Counted from the stretch's first letter, positions 35,807-45,235 are shown. The stretch is 64,000 nt of DNA from QZLE01 sp033852135 (GCA_033852135.1 JAWSVB010000004.1:124001-188000); one strand, 5' to 3'. The notes: a model not told the origin generated them from the sequence alone. Numbers and translations are program-made.

Positions 35807-36535
35807 CTATTTTTTTTCAGCTTGTACTTTAGTCTCAGCTTTAACATCAATCTTTTGTACCTTAGCAACTTGTTTTAGCTCTTTGCTTTCATCCGCTATA
35901 CCAAGAATAGACTTCTCTTTCGCAATCAGTTCATCCATTGAAGCAATCACATTTTTATGGCTTCCAGTAATTGAAGCACTTACTTTATATTTACCATTAA
36001 CAATAACAGTTGGAACTGAGTGAATTCGATAGTTCTTCAGTGTCTGCTTTGCTTGACTCATCTTCACCTCTACAGCAAATGAATCATATGCATCTAAGAA
36101 CTGCTGCTCAGTAACACCATATGCAGTCGCAAACTTAGCTAGTGCGTTTTTATCTTTTACAGCTGCCTTGTTATTTCTTGAAGTTGTAAAAACCGCAGGG
36201 TGGAACTCATCAACAATATCTAAAATCACCGCAGCATGGTAACCACGAGCAAGATGGTCATTTGCAGGATTAAATACAGCAGGAACACCAATATAATCGG
36301 TACCGTTTGGCTTTTCCCAATGATCTAAGTGCTGACTATGAAATGTATAACAATGGCCACATGAATAGGCAAAAATACTCAATACCTCAACCTTAGCAGG
36401 ATCATTAACTGGCTGTGGAGTCTCAATAAGTTCAAATTTCTTATTTTTACCATGGTTGCTGCCTGCGTGAGCATTTACCGCAAATCCGAAGACAACCATA
36501 ACTATTGCGAATATCTTAAATAACTTTTGCATCAT
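35807..36535 (-). CDS. DsbA-like thiol:disulfide oxidoreductase
   Basis: 242 residues with a signal peptide (cleavage near NAHA). Thioredoxin-fold active site CGHC (Cys59-Cys62, preceded by FAYS) and cis-proline loop VPTVIVNG near residue 172. The helical insertion between them is DsbA-like. The tail (from about 215) is Lys/Val/Glu-rich and longer than usual. It should introduce disulfides in exported proteins; the two-cysteine pilins and other secreted proteins in this window are plausible substrates, by inference. CPHC is the classical E. coli DsbA motif, so this site differs by one residue. Confidence 0.85.
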   Translation of the reverse strand: MMQKLFKIFAIVMVVFGFAVNAHAGSNHGKNKKFELIETPQPVNDPAKVEVLSIFAYSCGHCYTFHSQHLDHWEKPNGTDYIGVPAVFNPANDHLARGYHAAVILDIVDEFHPAVFTTSRNNKAAVKDKNALAKFATAYGVTEQQFLDAYDSFAVEVKMSQAKQTLKNYRIHSVPTVIVNGKYKVSASITGSHKNVIASMDELIAKEKSILGIADESKELKQVAKVQKIDVKAETKVQAEKK

Positions 36536-36690
36536 TTTTTACCTATCTTATTTATGTTTTTATATGTCATTGATTATTACATGTCCAATATGAATATTGA
36601 CTGAACATTATCAAATAAATTCAGAATTTTTCTCAATTATATACCAAAGAGCAAGATTAACTTTATTTTTTCAATAATTCATTGGGTTAA

Positions 36691-36716
36691 AGGCTATTTA
36701 ACACATTAAATAGCCT
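36691..36716 (-). terminator. Possible flagellin terminator
   Basis: Perfect ten-base-pair stem AGGCTATTTA/TAAATAGCCT with a six-base loop, about 60 bases past the flagellin stop; on the minus strand it is followed by a short TTTAA tail only. Confidence 0.5.
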
Positions 36717-36775
36717 AGCATGTGATTAGAGTATTGTTTTTTTAGCCAAATAAAATCATACAGTTTAACTATTAA

Positions 36776-37600
36776 TCAAAGATTCAATAGCTTCATCACT
36801 ATGCCTCGATCTTGATTTGCATGTCCAAGCATTGCGATTGAAGCCTGCTCTTGAATACGGTTTCGGGACATGTTGGCTATCTCTTTTGCTAAATCGGCAT
36901 CTTCTATTCTACTTCTAGCTGATTCTGCACTAATAAATGAACTACTTAGGTTGTTAATAGTAGACTCAAACCTGTTTTGTACTGCACCGAGTTCAGCTTG
37001 GGTTGTTGCTATTCCTTCCAAAGCTTCATCTATTACGCCAATTGCAGCATTTGCTCCATCTACAGTTGTTAGATCTATTGCTCCAACCCCTTGCGCCTGT
37101 AACTGTTCATCTAAATTTCCTATCCTTACTGACACGCTTTCCCCTGCTTCTGCCCCCACCTGAAAGCTCATCTCTTCATCATTATTAAGTAGATTTTTAC
37201 CACCAAAGCTTGTGGTATCGGTCACTCGGGATATCTCTTCCTTAAGCGCATTTACTTCACTTTGGATATATTTTCTATCTGAGTCATTCAAGGTGCCATT
37301 TGCCGCTTGAATTGATAGCTCACGAATCCTTTGTAGATTTTCAGTTACACCACTCATTCCACTTTCAGCAGTTTGCACCATTGATATTGCATCATTAGCA
37401 TTTCTAGTAGCGGCCAGCAGCCCCTCACCCATCGAAGTCAATCGTTGCGCGATAGCCAGTCCTGAAGCATCATCCTTGGCACTATTAATTCTTTTTCCTG
37501 ATGAGATACGTTCAGAGGCTGTATGAATTGAGCGATTAACCTTATTTAGACTACGTTGTGCCATGAGTGAGGTTAAATCGGAATAAATGCTGCTGACCAT
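36776..37600 (-). CDS. Flagellin
   Basis: 274 residues and no signal peptide, as expected for a substrate of the flagellar exporter. The N-terminal D0/D1 helices (ISSGKRINSAKDDASG near residue 40) and C-terminal helices (SRIEDADLAKE, NQDRGIVMKLL) are well conserved, with only a short middle region, so the outer D2/D3 domains are nearly absent. GGAGAG precedes the ATG. No other flagellar gene is in the window. Confidence 0.95.
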   Translation of the reverse strand: MVSSIYSDLTSLMAQRSLNKVNRSIHTASERISSGKRINSAKDDASGLAIAQRLTSMGEGLLAATRNANDAISMVQTAESGMSGVTENLQRIRELSIQAANGTLNDSDRKYIQSEVNALKEEISRVTDTTSFGGKNLLNNDEEMSFQVGAEAGESVSVRIGNLDEQLQAQGVGAIDLTTVDGANAAIGVIDEALEGIATTQAELGAVQNRFESTINNLSSSFISAESARSRIEDADLAKEIANMSRNRIQEQASIAMLGHANQDRGIVMKLLNL

Positions 37601-37682
37601 GAGAACTCTCCATTCCGTATATTATTAAGTGATTATACTCTCGAATAAAGATCTTTGCTGTGAATGAGATTACAGTTTATAT

Positions 37683-38915
37683 CTAAGCGGTTTTTTCTGC
37701 CTGACGAAAGGCTTCCAGGGCCAAAGGAAATGGCTCCAATGCGCGCTCAATAATCCCCAAACTATAAGCAATTGTAAGCCCATAATTAGTTATTGGCACC
37801 CCTGCCTCGCGACACTGCATAATCCGATTCAGCATTATCTTGCGATTAAAGGTACAGCCTCCGCAATTAATCACTAGCTTATAATCGGTTAGATTTTCAG
37901 GAAAATCATGCCCCTGATAAAAGGTAAAATCTAGCTTACTACCCACATATTGCGTAAGCCAACGCGGAATCTTTACCCGGCCAATATCTTCACCAATTGG
38001 GTGATGAGAGCATGCTTCAGCGATCAAAACCTTATCATTCGCCTTCAGGGTCTCAATAGCTTGAGCTCCAACAGCTTGAGTCGCAATATCCCCCTTAAAA
38101 CGGGAAAATAATACTGAGAAGCTGGTTACCGGAACATCTCGCGGCGTATCGGCAACAACCTTAAGAAAAGCTTGTGAATCGGTAACTACAAGACTTGGTG
38201 GCTCTTTAAGCTTTTCCAGTGCTGCCTTTAATTCTCGCTCTTTCACCACCATACAAAAAGAATCACTATCAAGAAGATCACGAATCGATTGCACTTGCGG
38301 CAAAATTAACCTCCCTTTTGGAGCCTCCTTATCAATTGGCACCACCAACATAACTAAAGATCCTGGCGGCACCAGGTCTCCAACAATAGCTGGGTTATTT
38401 ATGTAATCAGCTGGGGCGTTATCTAAAAGCGCCTTACGTAACTCCAGCACCCCAATGCCATTGATAGCTGATGCCTTAACTACACTTACCTTTTTCTCCT
38501 GCAATTGAGCAACTATCTGCGCATCTGGCTCACCCAAATCGCTTTTATTAAAGACGACAATAACAGGAACATCACGACGCTGCAGCTGCTCTAAAATACC
38601 TTGTTCATAATCACTCCAACCAGCAGCAGTGACGATTACACCAAGGTCTGTACGATCAAACACCTTCTCAGTTTTCTTTATACGCAGCTCACCCAACTCA
38701 CCAACATCATCAACTCCTGCAGTATCGATAAACTGTACCGGCCCCAATGGCAACATCTCCATTGGCTTTTCTACTGGATCTGTCGTGGTACCTGCAATAT
38801 CGGAGACAATCGCTACCTGCTGGCGCGTAATTGCATTTAAAAGGCTGGATTTGCCGGCATTTCTTCTACCGAATATACCGATATGGAGGCGTAGACCTTT
38901 GGGTGTAGTTTGCAC
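37683..38915 (-). CDS. hydF: [FeFe]-hydrogenase H-cluster maturation GTPase HydF
   Basis: 410 residues. An N-terminal GTPase domain (P-loop GRRNAGKS about 17-24; DTAGVDD; FNKSDLG) is followed by a dimerisation region and the C-terminal FeS-binding domain with CSHHP near residue 305 and CGGC near residue 354. This combination distinguishes HydF from MnmE/Der-type GTPases. HydF is the scaffold that delivers the diiron subcluster made by HydE and HydG to the hydrogenase; neither those genes nor hydA are in the window. aspA lies just upstream on the same strand. Confidence 0.93.
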   Translation of the reverse strand: MQTTPKGLRLHIGIFGRRNAGKSSLLNAITRQQVAIVSDIAGTTTDPVEKPMEMLPLGPVQFIDTAGVDDVGELGELRIKKTEKVFDRTDLGVIVTAAGWSDYEQGILEQLQRRDVPVIVVFNKSDLGEPDAQIVAQLQEKKVSVVKASAINGIGVLELRKALLDNAPADYINNPAIVGDLVPPGSLVMLVVPIDKEAPKGRLILPQVQSIRDLLDSDSFCMVVKERELKAALEKLKEPPSLVVTDSQAFLKVVADTPRDVPVTSFSVLFSRFKGDIATQAVGAQAIETLKANDKVLIAEACSHHPIGEDIGRVKIPRWLTQYVGSKLDFTFYQGHDFPENLTDYKLVINCGGCTFNRKIMLNRIMQCREAGVPITNYGLTIAYSLGIIERALEPFPLALEAFRQAEKTA

Positions 38916-39025
38916 GTAATTTTACCTACTAATATGTGGTGTTGAATCAGACGAAATTTAGCATAGATTGCATTATGACGACATGATTTAGCAAAACCTT
39001 AACTGAAATCAATTAATACAAAATA

Positions 39026-40423
39026 TTATGATGACCCCAATCTGCAAACAGCTTCTGGTGAAATCAAATCATCAATCTGCTCGTCAGTCATGATCCCCAT
39101 CTGTTTTACCACTTCACGAATCGACTTACCGCTTTCCTGTTTTTGCCTGCTCACCTCAGTAGCTTTCTCATAACCAACTACTGGTATTAACGCAGTTGCG
39201 AGCACGGTTGAGCTCTCAATATTTGCACGACACCTTTCAGTATTTGCATCAATTCCCGAAACACACTTGGTTGCTAAAATTTCACACGAGCGTTGCAACA
39301 AATCGATACTTTCAAGCAAGCAGTGAGCGATAAGCGGCATAAACGAATTAAGCTCCAATACACCCATACTGCATGCATTGGTAAGCGCAGCATCATAACC
39401 GATTACCAACATACACGACTGTATCACTGCCTCAGGTATAACTGGATTCACCTTACCTGGCATCACTGATGACCCTGCTTGTACTGCAGGTAAAGTGATC
39501 TCCCCAAGTCCTGCTTCAGGACCAGATGAGAGCAAGCGCAAATCATTACTAATCTTAATAAGAGTTGAGGCACACGCCTTGATAATTCCAGAAACCTCTA
39601 CAAACACATCACAATTCTGGGTATTCTCCACCATATCCTCGGCACGAGCAAAACCTATTCCGGTCAGTTCACGCAAGATCTCAACTACCTGAAAAATATA
39701 CTTGCGCGGCGCAGTAAACCCAGTTCCAATAGCGGTCCCACCCAGATTAACCACACGCAGACGCTCTTCACACTTATAGATGCGCCAACGGTCACGTGAA
39801 CACGCTTCAGCATAAGCTGCCATCTCACGCCCTAAAGTTGTTAATACCGAGTCCTGATACTGAGTACGTCCAACTTTGACCACATCGGCAAACTTTTTTT
39901 CCGCACCTTGAAAACACTCTTGTAGTGAAACAACGCTTTGCTCCAGTTTCTTAAGTCCATTGATTGCAGCAAGCTTTAAAGCTGTTGGGTAAGTATCATT
40001 AGTGGACTGAAAGCGATTAACATCATCATTTGGATTAATTGATGCATAATCACCAACCTCCTGCCCCAAAATTTGTAAAGCGCGATTAGCAATCACCTCA
40101 TTCACATTCATATTGGTGCTGGTTCCTGCTCCCCCTTGCAGAGGATCGACCACAATATCATCATCAAGAATACCTTGAGATAATTCAAACGCTGCCCTCT
40201 CCATCGCTTGAATATTCTCAGCAGAGCACTCCCATTTTCCAAGTGCGCTAATAGCGCGCATACAAGCTAGTTTAACTGTGCCATATGCATGAATTAATTC
40301 TGGGTGCAGAGTTTGACGCGAAAAGCCAAAGTTATCCAATGCTCGCAAGGTATGAATACCGTAGCGCACCTGTGAATCAAGCTCACGTTCACCTAAAAGA
40401 TCGCTTTCAGTTCTTGTAGACAT
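39026..40423 (-). CDS. aspA: Aspartate ammonia-lyase
   Basis: 465 residues of the fumarase/aspartase superfamily. The signature GSSVMPGKVNPV is present near residue 320, along with the GGAGTSTNMNVNEV stretch near 105. It converts aspartate to fumarate and ammonia. Aspartase is preferred to fumarase C on the family motifs. It sits about 110 bases upstream of hydF; an aspA/hydF pairing also occurs in hydrogenase maturation clusters, so co-expression is plausible and may link to anaerobic fumarate supply. Confidence 0.9.
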   Translation of the reverse strand: MSTRTESDLLGERELDSQVRYGIHTLRALDNFGFSRQTLHPELIHAYGTVKLACMRAISALGKWECSAENIQAMERAAFELSQGILDDDIVVDPLQGGAGTSTNMNVNEVIANRALQILGQEVGDYASINPNDDVNRFQSTNDTYPTALKLAAINGLKKLEQSVVSLQECFQGAEKKFADVVKVGRTQYQDSVLTTLGREMAAYAEACSRDRWRIYKCEERLRVVNLGGTAIGTGFTAPRKYIFQVVEILRELTGIGFARAEDMVENTQNCDVFVEVSGIIKACASTLIKISNDLRLLSSGPEAGLGEITLPAVQAGSSVMPGKVNPVIPEAVIQSCMLVIGYDAALTNACSMGVLELNSFMPLIAHCLLESIDLLQRSCEILATKCVSGIDANTERCRANIESSTVLATALIPVVGYEKATEVSRQKQESGKSIREVVKQMGIMTDEQIDDLISPEAVCRLGSS

Positions 40424-40550
40424 GGTTTTCCTTTCGGGAATATTGATATGCGTAGTTTAGATGATAGGGGTAATAAAAAAAACCAGTATGCGCTTTCCCA
40501 CTTAATCAAATTACGCAGCCACTTTTAATTAGTGAAATATTTTTCCAAGA

Positions 40551-40648
40551 TCAAAACGCGGCTGCTGATTTTTTGAGGCTGCATACAAAGTGATATGTAA
40601 CTGAAAAAATCAGCAGATGTAACATAAATATATGGAAATAAGCTCGAA
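40551..40648 (-). repeat. Intergenic repeat, copy C (most diverged)
   Basis: About 100 bases related to the copies at 41334-41449 and 44381-44499: shared segments include GTAAC and ATAAGCTCGAAT. It abuts the DUF4124 stop codon. Confidence 0.5.
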
Positions 40649-41167
40649 TCAGCGCTTCATATGAAATGTAACTGCAGAAGCAGACATTATGGTTTTACCG
40701 CTTTTATCGACAACTTTTGCACTTAAACTATGTGTGCCACGATCAATATTTGATGCACTAACACTGGTTGACTTTCCTTTTGCAATCTCTCTACCATCAA
40801 CCATTACCACAACAAAATGATTTGCTCTTAATGCAGGGGATATCTGCATAAAAACAGAAAGATTGCCTGGAGCACTTCTAACCGTTCCATCATTTTGCGG
40901 AGAGACAATTTTAAAGCTTTCATAAAACTTATATGGTTTTTTAACTTGAGGTTTATCAAGTTTGAACTTTGGCTTTGCTGGAGCCTTATAGATCATACTT
41001 TCAGGCAGATCAATTGGCTTATCTGTGGTTTTGTGTGGTTTATCAGAGTAGTGCACCTTGCCGAACTTATCCGTCCATTTATACACCTCTGCCCCTGCAG
41101 CAAACGGTATTAGCAGCAAAACTAAACACAATAATCTACTTACAAAATTTCCTCTATTTTTCATCAT
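40649..41167 (-). CDS. DUF4124-domain exported protein
   Basis: 172 residues. The signal peptide ends near FAAGA, and the mature N-terminus is the DUF4124 signature VYKWTDKFGKVHYSDKP. A Lys/Pro-rich linker (about 55-90) leads to a beta-sandwich-like region with FVVVMVDGREIAKG and HSLSAKVVD, resembling an Ig-like domain. Such proteins are envelope proteins of unknown role, common in gammaproteobacteria near glnA, as here. The start is at 41167 or the next Met at 41164. Confidence 0.8.
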   Translation of the reverse strand: MMKNRGNFVSRLLCLVLLLIPFAAGAEVYKWTDKFGKVHYSDKPHKTTDKPIDLPESMIYKAPAKPKFKLDKPQVKKPYKFYESFKIVSPQNDGTVRSAPGNLSVFMQISPALRANHFVVVMVDGREIAKGKSTSVSASNIDRGTHSLSAKVVDKSGKTIMSASAVTFHMKR

Positions 41168-41333
41168 GCTGCCCCTGTGTTGAGTTTTCCTTATTTGAAT
41201 ATTCCATAAGCATAGAACAAAATCAATGAAGAGGCTCGCGAATAAAAAATTATGTGTATTTTTAATTATTCTTTCCTACGTTTTCACCTTAATATTTAAA
41301 GAGTTTTAACCTAACGTGACCTACACTATATTC

Positions 41334-41449
41334 TTAGAACATATGCATAAAGACAAGGCGCAGCAAAGCCTTATGAGAGAGCATATTTTAATATGTGATT
41401 GAAAAAACCTAGAGCTGTAACGATGTATTTGTGTATATAAGCACGAATA
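41334..41449 (-). repeat. Intergenic repeat, copy A
   Basis: About 115 bases that align with copy B at 44381-44499: shared AAGGCGCAGC, AAGCCTT, GAGCTG, GTATTTG and terminal ATAA-CAC-AAT, with substitutions between. It sits between the glnA terminator and the DUF4124 gene. Confidence 0.6.
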
Positions 41450-41478
41450 AAAAAAAGGCGCCCCGAAGGACGCCTTTC
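41449..41478 (-). terminator. Terminator of glnA
   Basis: On the minus strand, stem AAAGGCGTCC/GGGCGCCTTT with a TTCG-type loop and a run of T residues, 26 bases past the glnA stop. Confidence 0.9.
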
Positions 41479-41503
41479 CAACTGAATAACTATTCAGTAG
41501 CGA

Positions 41504-42913
41504 TTAAACGCTGTAGTACATGTCAAACTCAACAGGGTGAGTTGTCATGCGTAGGCGTGTAACCTCTTCTGATTTAAGCTCTATGTATGCATCGATAACG
41601 TCATCAGTGAAAACTCCACCAGCTTTTAGATACTCTCTATCTTCATCTAGGCTCTTAAGAGCTTCGTCGAAAGAGTAGCAAACTTGTGGAATCTCTTTTT
41701 CTTCTTCTGGAGAAAGGTCATATAGATCTTTATCCATTGGGCCACCTGGATGAATCTTGTTTTGAATTCCATCAAGACCAGCCATCATCATTGCTGCGAA
41801 AGCAAGGTATGGGTTAGCAGTTGAATCTGGGAAACGTACTTCGATACGGCGACCTTTAGGGTTGCTTACGTATGGAATACGGATAGAAGCAGAACGGTTA
41901 CGTGCTGAGTAAGCAAGCATAACAGGAGCTTCGAAACCAGGAACAAGACGCTTATAACTGTTTGTAGAAGCGTTTGTGAATGCACATAGTGATTTAGCGT
42001 GCTTAATGATACCACCGATGTAGTATAGAGCTGTCTCAGAAAGACCACCAGCTTCGTCACCACAGAAAGTGTTCTCGCCATCCTTAAATAGAGACATGTG
42101 AACGTGCATACCGCTACCGTTATCACCCACTAATGGCTTAGGCATAAATGTAGCTGATTTGCCATAGATGTGAGCAACGTTATGAATAACGTATTTTAGA
42201 GACTGAACTTCATCAGCTTTCTTAACCATAGTGTTGAAACCAACACCAATCTCACACTGACCAGCTGTAGCAACCTCATGGTGATGTACTTCTACAGTTT
42301 GGCCAATCTCTTCTAGAGCAAGACACATTGCTGCACGAATGTCGTGTAGAGAATCGACTGGAGGAACTGGGAAGTATCCACCTTTAACGCCTGGACGGTG
42401 ACCGAAGTTACCATCTTCATATGTTCTTTCAGAGTTCCACTCAGCTTCGCGAGAATCGATTTTGTAGAAAACGCCGCTCATGTCAGCGCCCCAACGAACG
42501 TCATCTAGTAAGAAGAATTCGTTTTCTGGGCCCATATAAGCTGTATCAGCGATGCCTGTAGAAGCAAGATATGTTTCAGCTCTTTTAGCGATAGAACGTG
42601 GGTCACGCTCGTAACCTTGTCCTGTTGCAGGCTCAACGATATCACATGTAATAATGATTGTTGCATCGTCAAAGAATGGGTCAAGGAAAACAGTTGATGG
42701 GTCAGGCATTAAAATCATATCTGACTCATTAATTCCTTTCCAACCGTTGATTGAAGAACCATCGAACATTTTACCAGCTTCGAACATATCTTCGTCACAT
42801 TCGCTTACAGGAATTGTTACGTGCTGCTCTTTTCCGCGTGTATCAGTGAAACGTAGGTCAACGAATTTAACATCATTGTCCTGGATTAATTTAAAAACTT
42901 GTTCAACAGACAT
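41504..42913 (-). CDS. glnA: Glutamine synthetase type I
   Basis: 469 residues. ATP-dependent ligation of ammonia to glutamate. The signatures FDGSSINGW (residues about 50-58), the NGSGMHVH active-site stretch, and the C-terminal adenylylation segment DKDLYDLSPEE (Tyr near 398) are all present. The tyrosine marks it as the GlnE-regulated form, and glnE is in this window at 59063-61921. No glnL/glnG genes follow. Confidence 0.97.
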   Translation of the reverse strand: MSVEQVFKLIQDNDVKFVDLRFTDTRGKEQHVTIPVSECDEDMFEAGKMFDGSSINGWKGINESDMILMPDPSTVFLDPFFDDATIIITCDIVEPATGQGYERDPRSIAKRAETYLASTGIADTAYMGPENEFFLLDDVRWGADMSGVFYKIDSREAEWNSERTYEDGNFGHRPGVKGGYFPVPPVDSLHDIRAAMCLALEEIGQTVEVHHHEVATAGQCEIGVGFNTMVKKADEVQSLKYVIHNVAHIYGKSATFMPKPLVGDNGSGMHVHMSLFKDGENTFCGDEAGGLSETALYYIGGIIKHAKSLCAFTNASTNSYKRLVPGFEAPVMLAYSARNRSASIRIPYVSNPKGRRIEVRFPDSTANPYLAFAAMMMAGLDGIQNKIHPGGPMDKDLYDLSPEEEKEIPQVCYSFDEALKSLDEDREYLKAGGVFTDDVIDAYIELKSEEVTRLRMTTHPVEFDMYYSV

Positions 42914-43151
42914 TTAAATATCCTTTAGTTAAGTTGTACTTGTATTATCGGTTAACGATAGCGTTGATATACGAAAATATCGCTCACAAAAACCGGCACC
43001 AAATCTTTGGGTTCATCTAAAGCAGCTATTATGCCAAAAACAAAATAGACTGCAAAAAAAACCACTTAGAGAATCATGCTGTCGCTAGAACAGCAAATAT
43101 CGCACCATTAAAGGTCTCTTCTGCCACTTGCGCACCATTTTAGCGCACACC

Positions 43152-44198
43152 CTAGATATGCCACGAAGGCTCTACCTGCTCAGGAGAATAAGGTACCACA
43201 GTATAGACCATTTTTTCACCGCCAGCCTCAAATACTTCAACCTCAACCTCTGGAGCATCTCTCCCACTTCCATAGCGCGCCAATATAGCCGCAGAAATTT
43301 CAACACCAACTTTATCAGCATCACCATCAATCAACCCCAAAGGCCCACCAAAACCTAGCACCTTCAGCATGGTAAATTGACCGTAAAACTGCTGCATAAA
43401 CTCTGTTTCAGATTGTTCACGCGCAATGATTAACTTAAACCCATCTTGAAAACGCAAGTGCCTACCAATACTGAGCAATTTAACTTCATCAACTGTATAC
43501 TCTTTTTCACACTTTGATTCACAAAGATTTTCCAAGCGTTTAGAAAAAGCGGTATCGGTAAGCAAACAACCGCCAGCTGGCTGCGGATATTCAGTAATAC
43601 CCAGATCCTTTGCCAACTCAACCTGAGCCTTTCTTCCTCGGCCATTAAAACCATAAAGCTCCTCACGATTCACCCACCCCTCCCGCTCTGGCAGAGTTTC
43701 CGGCAAAATCTTGGCACATAGCGGACGCAACAAAAGATCTTCAACACCACCCTCTTTTGCAACGATTGGCAAAGCTTGTTTACGCTGCGACATAGGGCGC
43801 TGCCCAATAACTTCACCCGTAACCAAAAAGTCAAAGCCATGCTCCTGCATATAATCTTTAGCCTTATGCAACATAAATGCTTTGCAATCAATACATGGGT
43901 TCATACTAGAGCCATAACCATGTTTTGGATGAAACAGAACTTTCTTAAACTCTTCAAATATATTTACCACATTGAGCTTAATACCAGCTTTTTCTGCATA
44001 ATATTCAGGGTTGCGCGGCTCATCAAACTTCTCTTTTTTACCCTTATCCCTTTGCGGAATACCGAACTCCTCTTTGGTAAAGCCGATCTGAAAAGTTATA
44101 CCTTCAACCTCCACCCCTTGTTTCTCCATCACCTTGGCCGCCAAAAGAGAATCCAAGCCACCAGAAACCAAAACCAAAGCTCTTATCTTTCTTTCCAT
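43152..44198 (-). CDS. PP-loop ATPase, putative tRNA sulfur/modification enzyme
   Basis: 348 residues from ATG 44198; the longer start adds hydrophobic residues. The N-terminal PP-loop motif SGGLDSLLAAKV (residues about 11-22) marks the adenylating ATP-pyrophosphatase superfamily. A CIDCK motif (near residue 96), GEVIGQRPMSQ and GGCLLTD follow, as in ThiI/MnmA-related thiolases. The C-terminal about 120 residues resemble an NFACT-R-like domain. It is commonly annotated as a tRNA thiouridylase-like protein; the exact modification is not established. No sulfur-relay gene is adjacent. Confidence 0.75.
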   Translation of the reverse strand: MERKIRALVLVSGGLDSLLAAKVMEKQGVEVEGITFQIGFTKEEFGIPQRDKGKKEKFDEPRNPEYYAEKAGIKLNVVNIFEEFKKVLFHPKHGYGSSMNPCIDCKAFMLHKAKDYMQEHGFDFLVTGEVIGQRPMSQRKQALPIVAKEGGVEDLLLRPLCAKILPETLPEREGWVNREELYGFNGRGRKAQVELAKDLGITEYPQPAGGCLLTDTAFSKRLENLCESKCEKEYTVDEVKLLSIGRHLRFQDGFKLIIAREQSETEFMQQFYGQFTMLKVLGFGGPLGLIDGDADKVGVEISAAILARYGSGRDAPEVEVEVFEAGGEKMVYTVVPYSPEQVEPSWHI

Positions 44199-44266
44199 TT
44201 TTATATCCGAATTTTTCAATAACAGGGAGATTAGCATAGTTAAAGATGGTTTTCGCCATTAGGCTA

Positions 44267-44343
44267 TCATTCCCGAAATGAGCAGGAATCTAGTGTTTAC
44301 AAGACCTAAAACAACAAAGAGATTCTCGCTTTCGCGGGAATGA
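44267..44343. repeat. MITE-like imperfect palindrome
   Basis: 77 bases with inverted ends: TCATTCCCG at the left, and CGGGAATGA at the right, with further pairing inward (AGGAATCT against AGATTCTCG). No coding capacity. Compare 62005-62065. Confidence 0.6.
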
Positions 44344-44380
44344 CCAAATATATAAATTATTTTTAACGCAAAATCCTAAG

Positions 44381-44499
44381 TCTAAGACTATTTATCAAAA
44401 GAGAAGGCGCAGCGAAGCCTTTTGAAGGAGTTTGCTTCCGGCAAATGACTAAATAAGCCTGGAGCTGCAACACAGTATTTGGGCAAATAAACACAAATC
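44381..44499 (-). repeat. Intergenic repeat, copy B
   Basis: About 118 bases, aligned with copy A at 41334-41449. It contains AAGGCGCAGCGAAGCCTT, able to form a short hairpin, and ends exactly at the stop codon of the 44498-45073 gene. Confidence 0.6.
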
Positions 44500-45073
44500 A
44501 ATGTTTTACCTGAAGATAACTCTCACTTGCCCACGGCGTCGCACCAGTGGTCTTATTAACTATGCTCAACATATCTTGATTCTTAGTGCGTTGCCATATC
44601 TCCATCGCCAACAGCGGAGACATCTCTTTTTCAGCATCCATACCTCGTATTGCATGCAGCACCCGCAGAACATCTACATAATTTAACACTAACTGACCAA
44701 ACAGTTCTGCAGACTCTTCTCTCTGGGCATTTGCGATTTCGTAATATGCTGCACGGCCCAACTCAACAAAATATCCAAAGCTAACGAGGCGCTTTTCAGC
44801 TTGCTCGGGGAAAAAGCCAGCAAAAAGCAGACACTGGTCACCAATATCTCGCAGGCGGATATACCTTTCCTTACCTGAAGCTCCTACACCATTAAGATAT
44901 GACAACGCAAATATTGTATTAACCATCTCTGGTCTTTGAGAAAAGCGAGACAAAGTCAAAACCAGATAGTTTTCCAAATCTTCACTTAATTGTTGCTGAG
45001 TAAGCTCTTCTGCATCCAACACCAATCTGTACCATTGTGAAGTTTCGCTGGGTTCTACTACTAACTGATTCAT
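44498..45073 (-). CDS. Conserved-looking helical protein of unknown function
   Basis: 191 residues, largely helical, acidic, and no signal peptide or membrane segment. No domain recognised. ATG 45073, with AGGTGAG five bases upstream, is preferred to the in-frame GTG nine bases earlier, which lies inside that site. Segments such as LSYLNG, LRDIGDQCLLFAGFFP and VLRVLHAIRG are regular-looking and not low complexity. It is divergent from glyQ, with about 260 bases between. Confidence 0.7.
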   Translation of the reverse strand: MNQLVVEPSETSQWYRLVLDAEELTQQQLSEDLENYLVLTLSRFSQRPEMVNTIFALSYLNGVGASGKERYIRLRDIGDQCLLFAGFFPEQAEKRLVSFGYFVELGRAAYYEIANAQREESAELFGQLVLNYVDVLRVLHAIRGMDAEKEMSPLLAMEIWQRTKNQDMLSIVNKTTGATPWASESYLQVKH

Positions 45074-45235
45074 GACGCTCACCTACGTTCTTATTATTAT
45101 GGTCTTAGATATATTAGCGGCCGATTATTTATAAAGTTTAGCCACAAAATTTTCCACTTAACGTAATACGCCCACAATCAACTCCAAAGTTTCAAATATT
45201 TTCATCAATAATTCACTCGATACGGTTCCGCAACA

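Larger units (their letters stand above)
41168..41503. other. Intergenic region between DUF4124 gene and glnA
   Basis: 336 bases holding repeat copy A (41334-41449) and the glnA terminator (41449-41478). The remaining part, 41168-41333, is AT-rich and should contain the DUF4124 promoter; no clear promoter is assigned. Confidence 0.5.

Noticed and set aside
37601..37682. Sigma-28 flagellar promoter before flagellin
   Set aside because: TAAA is present, but the spaced GCCGATAA half is not convincing; a sigma-70 TATAAT is equally possible.
42914..43090. Sigma-54 or NtrC site upstream of glnA
   Set aside because: Only a weak GG-N10-TG resemblance is seen; the conserved GC of the -12 element is lacking, and no paired NtrC sites are clear.
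43776..44222. 148-codon plus-strand frame opposite the PP-loop gene
   Set aside because: It is the antisense of a clearly coding, motif-bearing gene; no signal or domain is visible.
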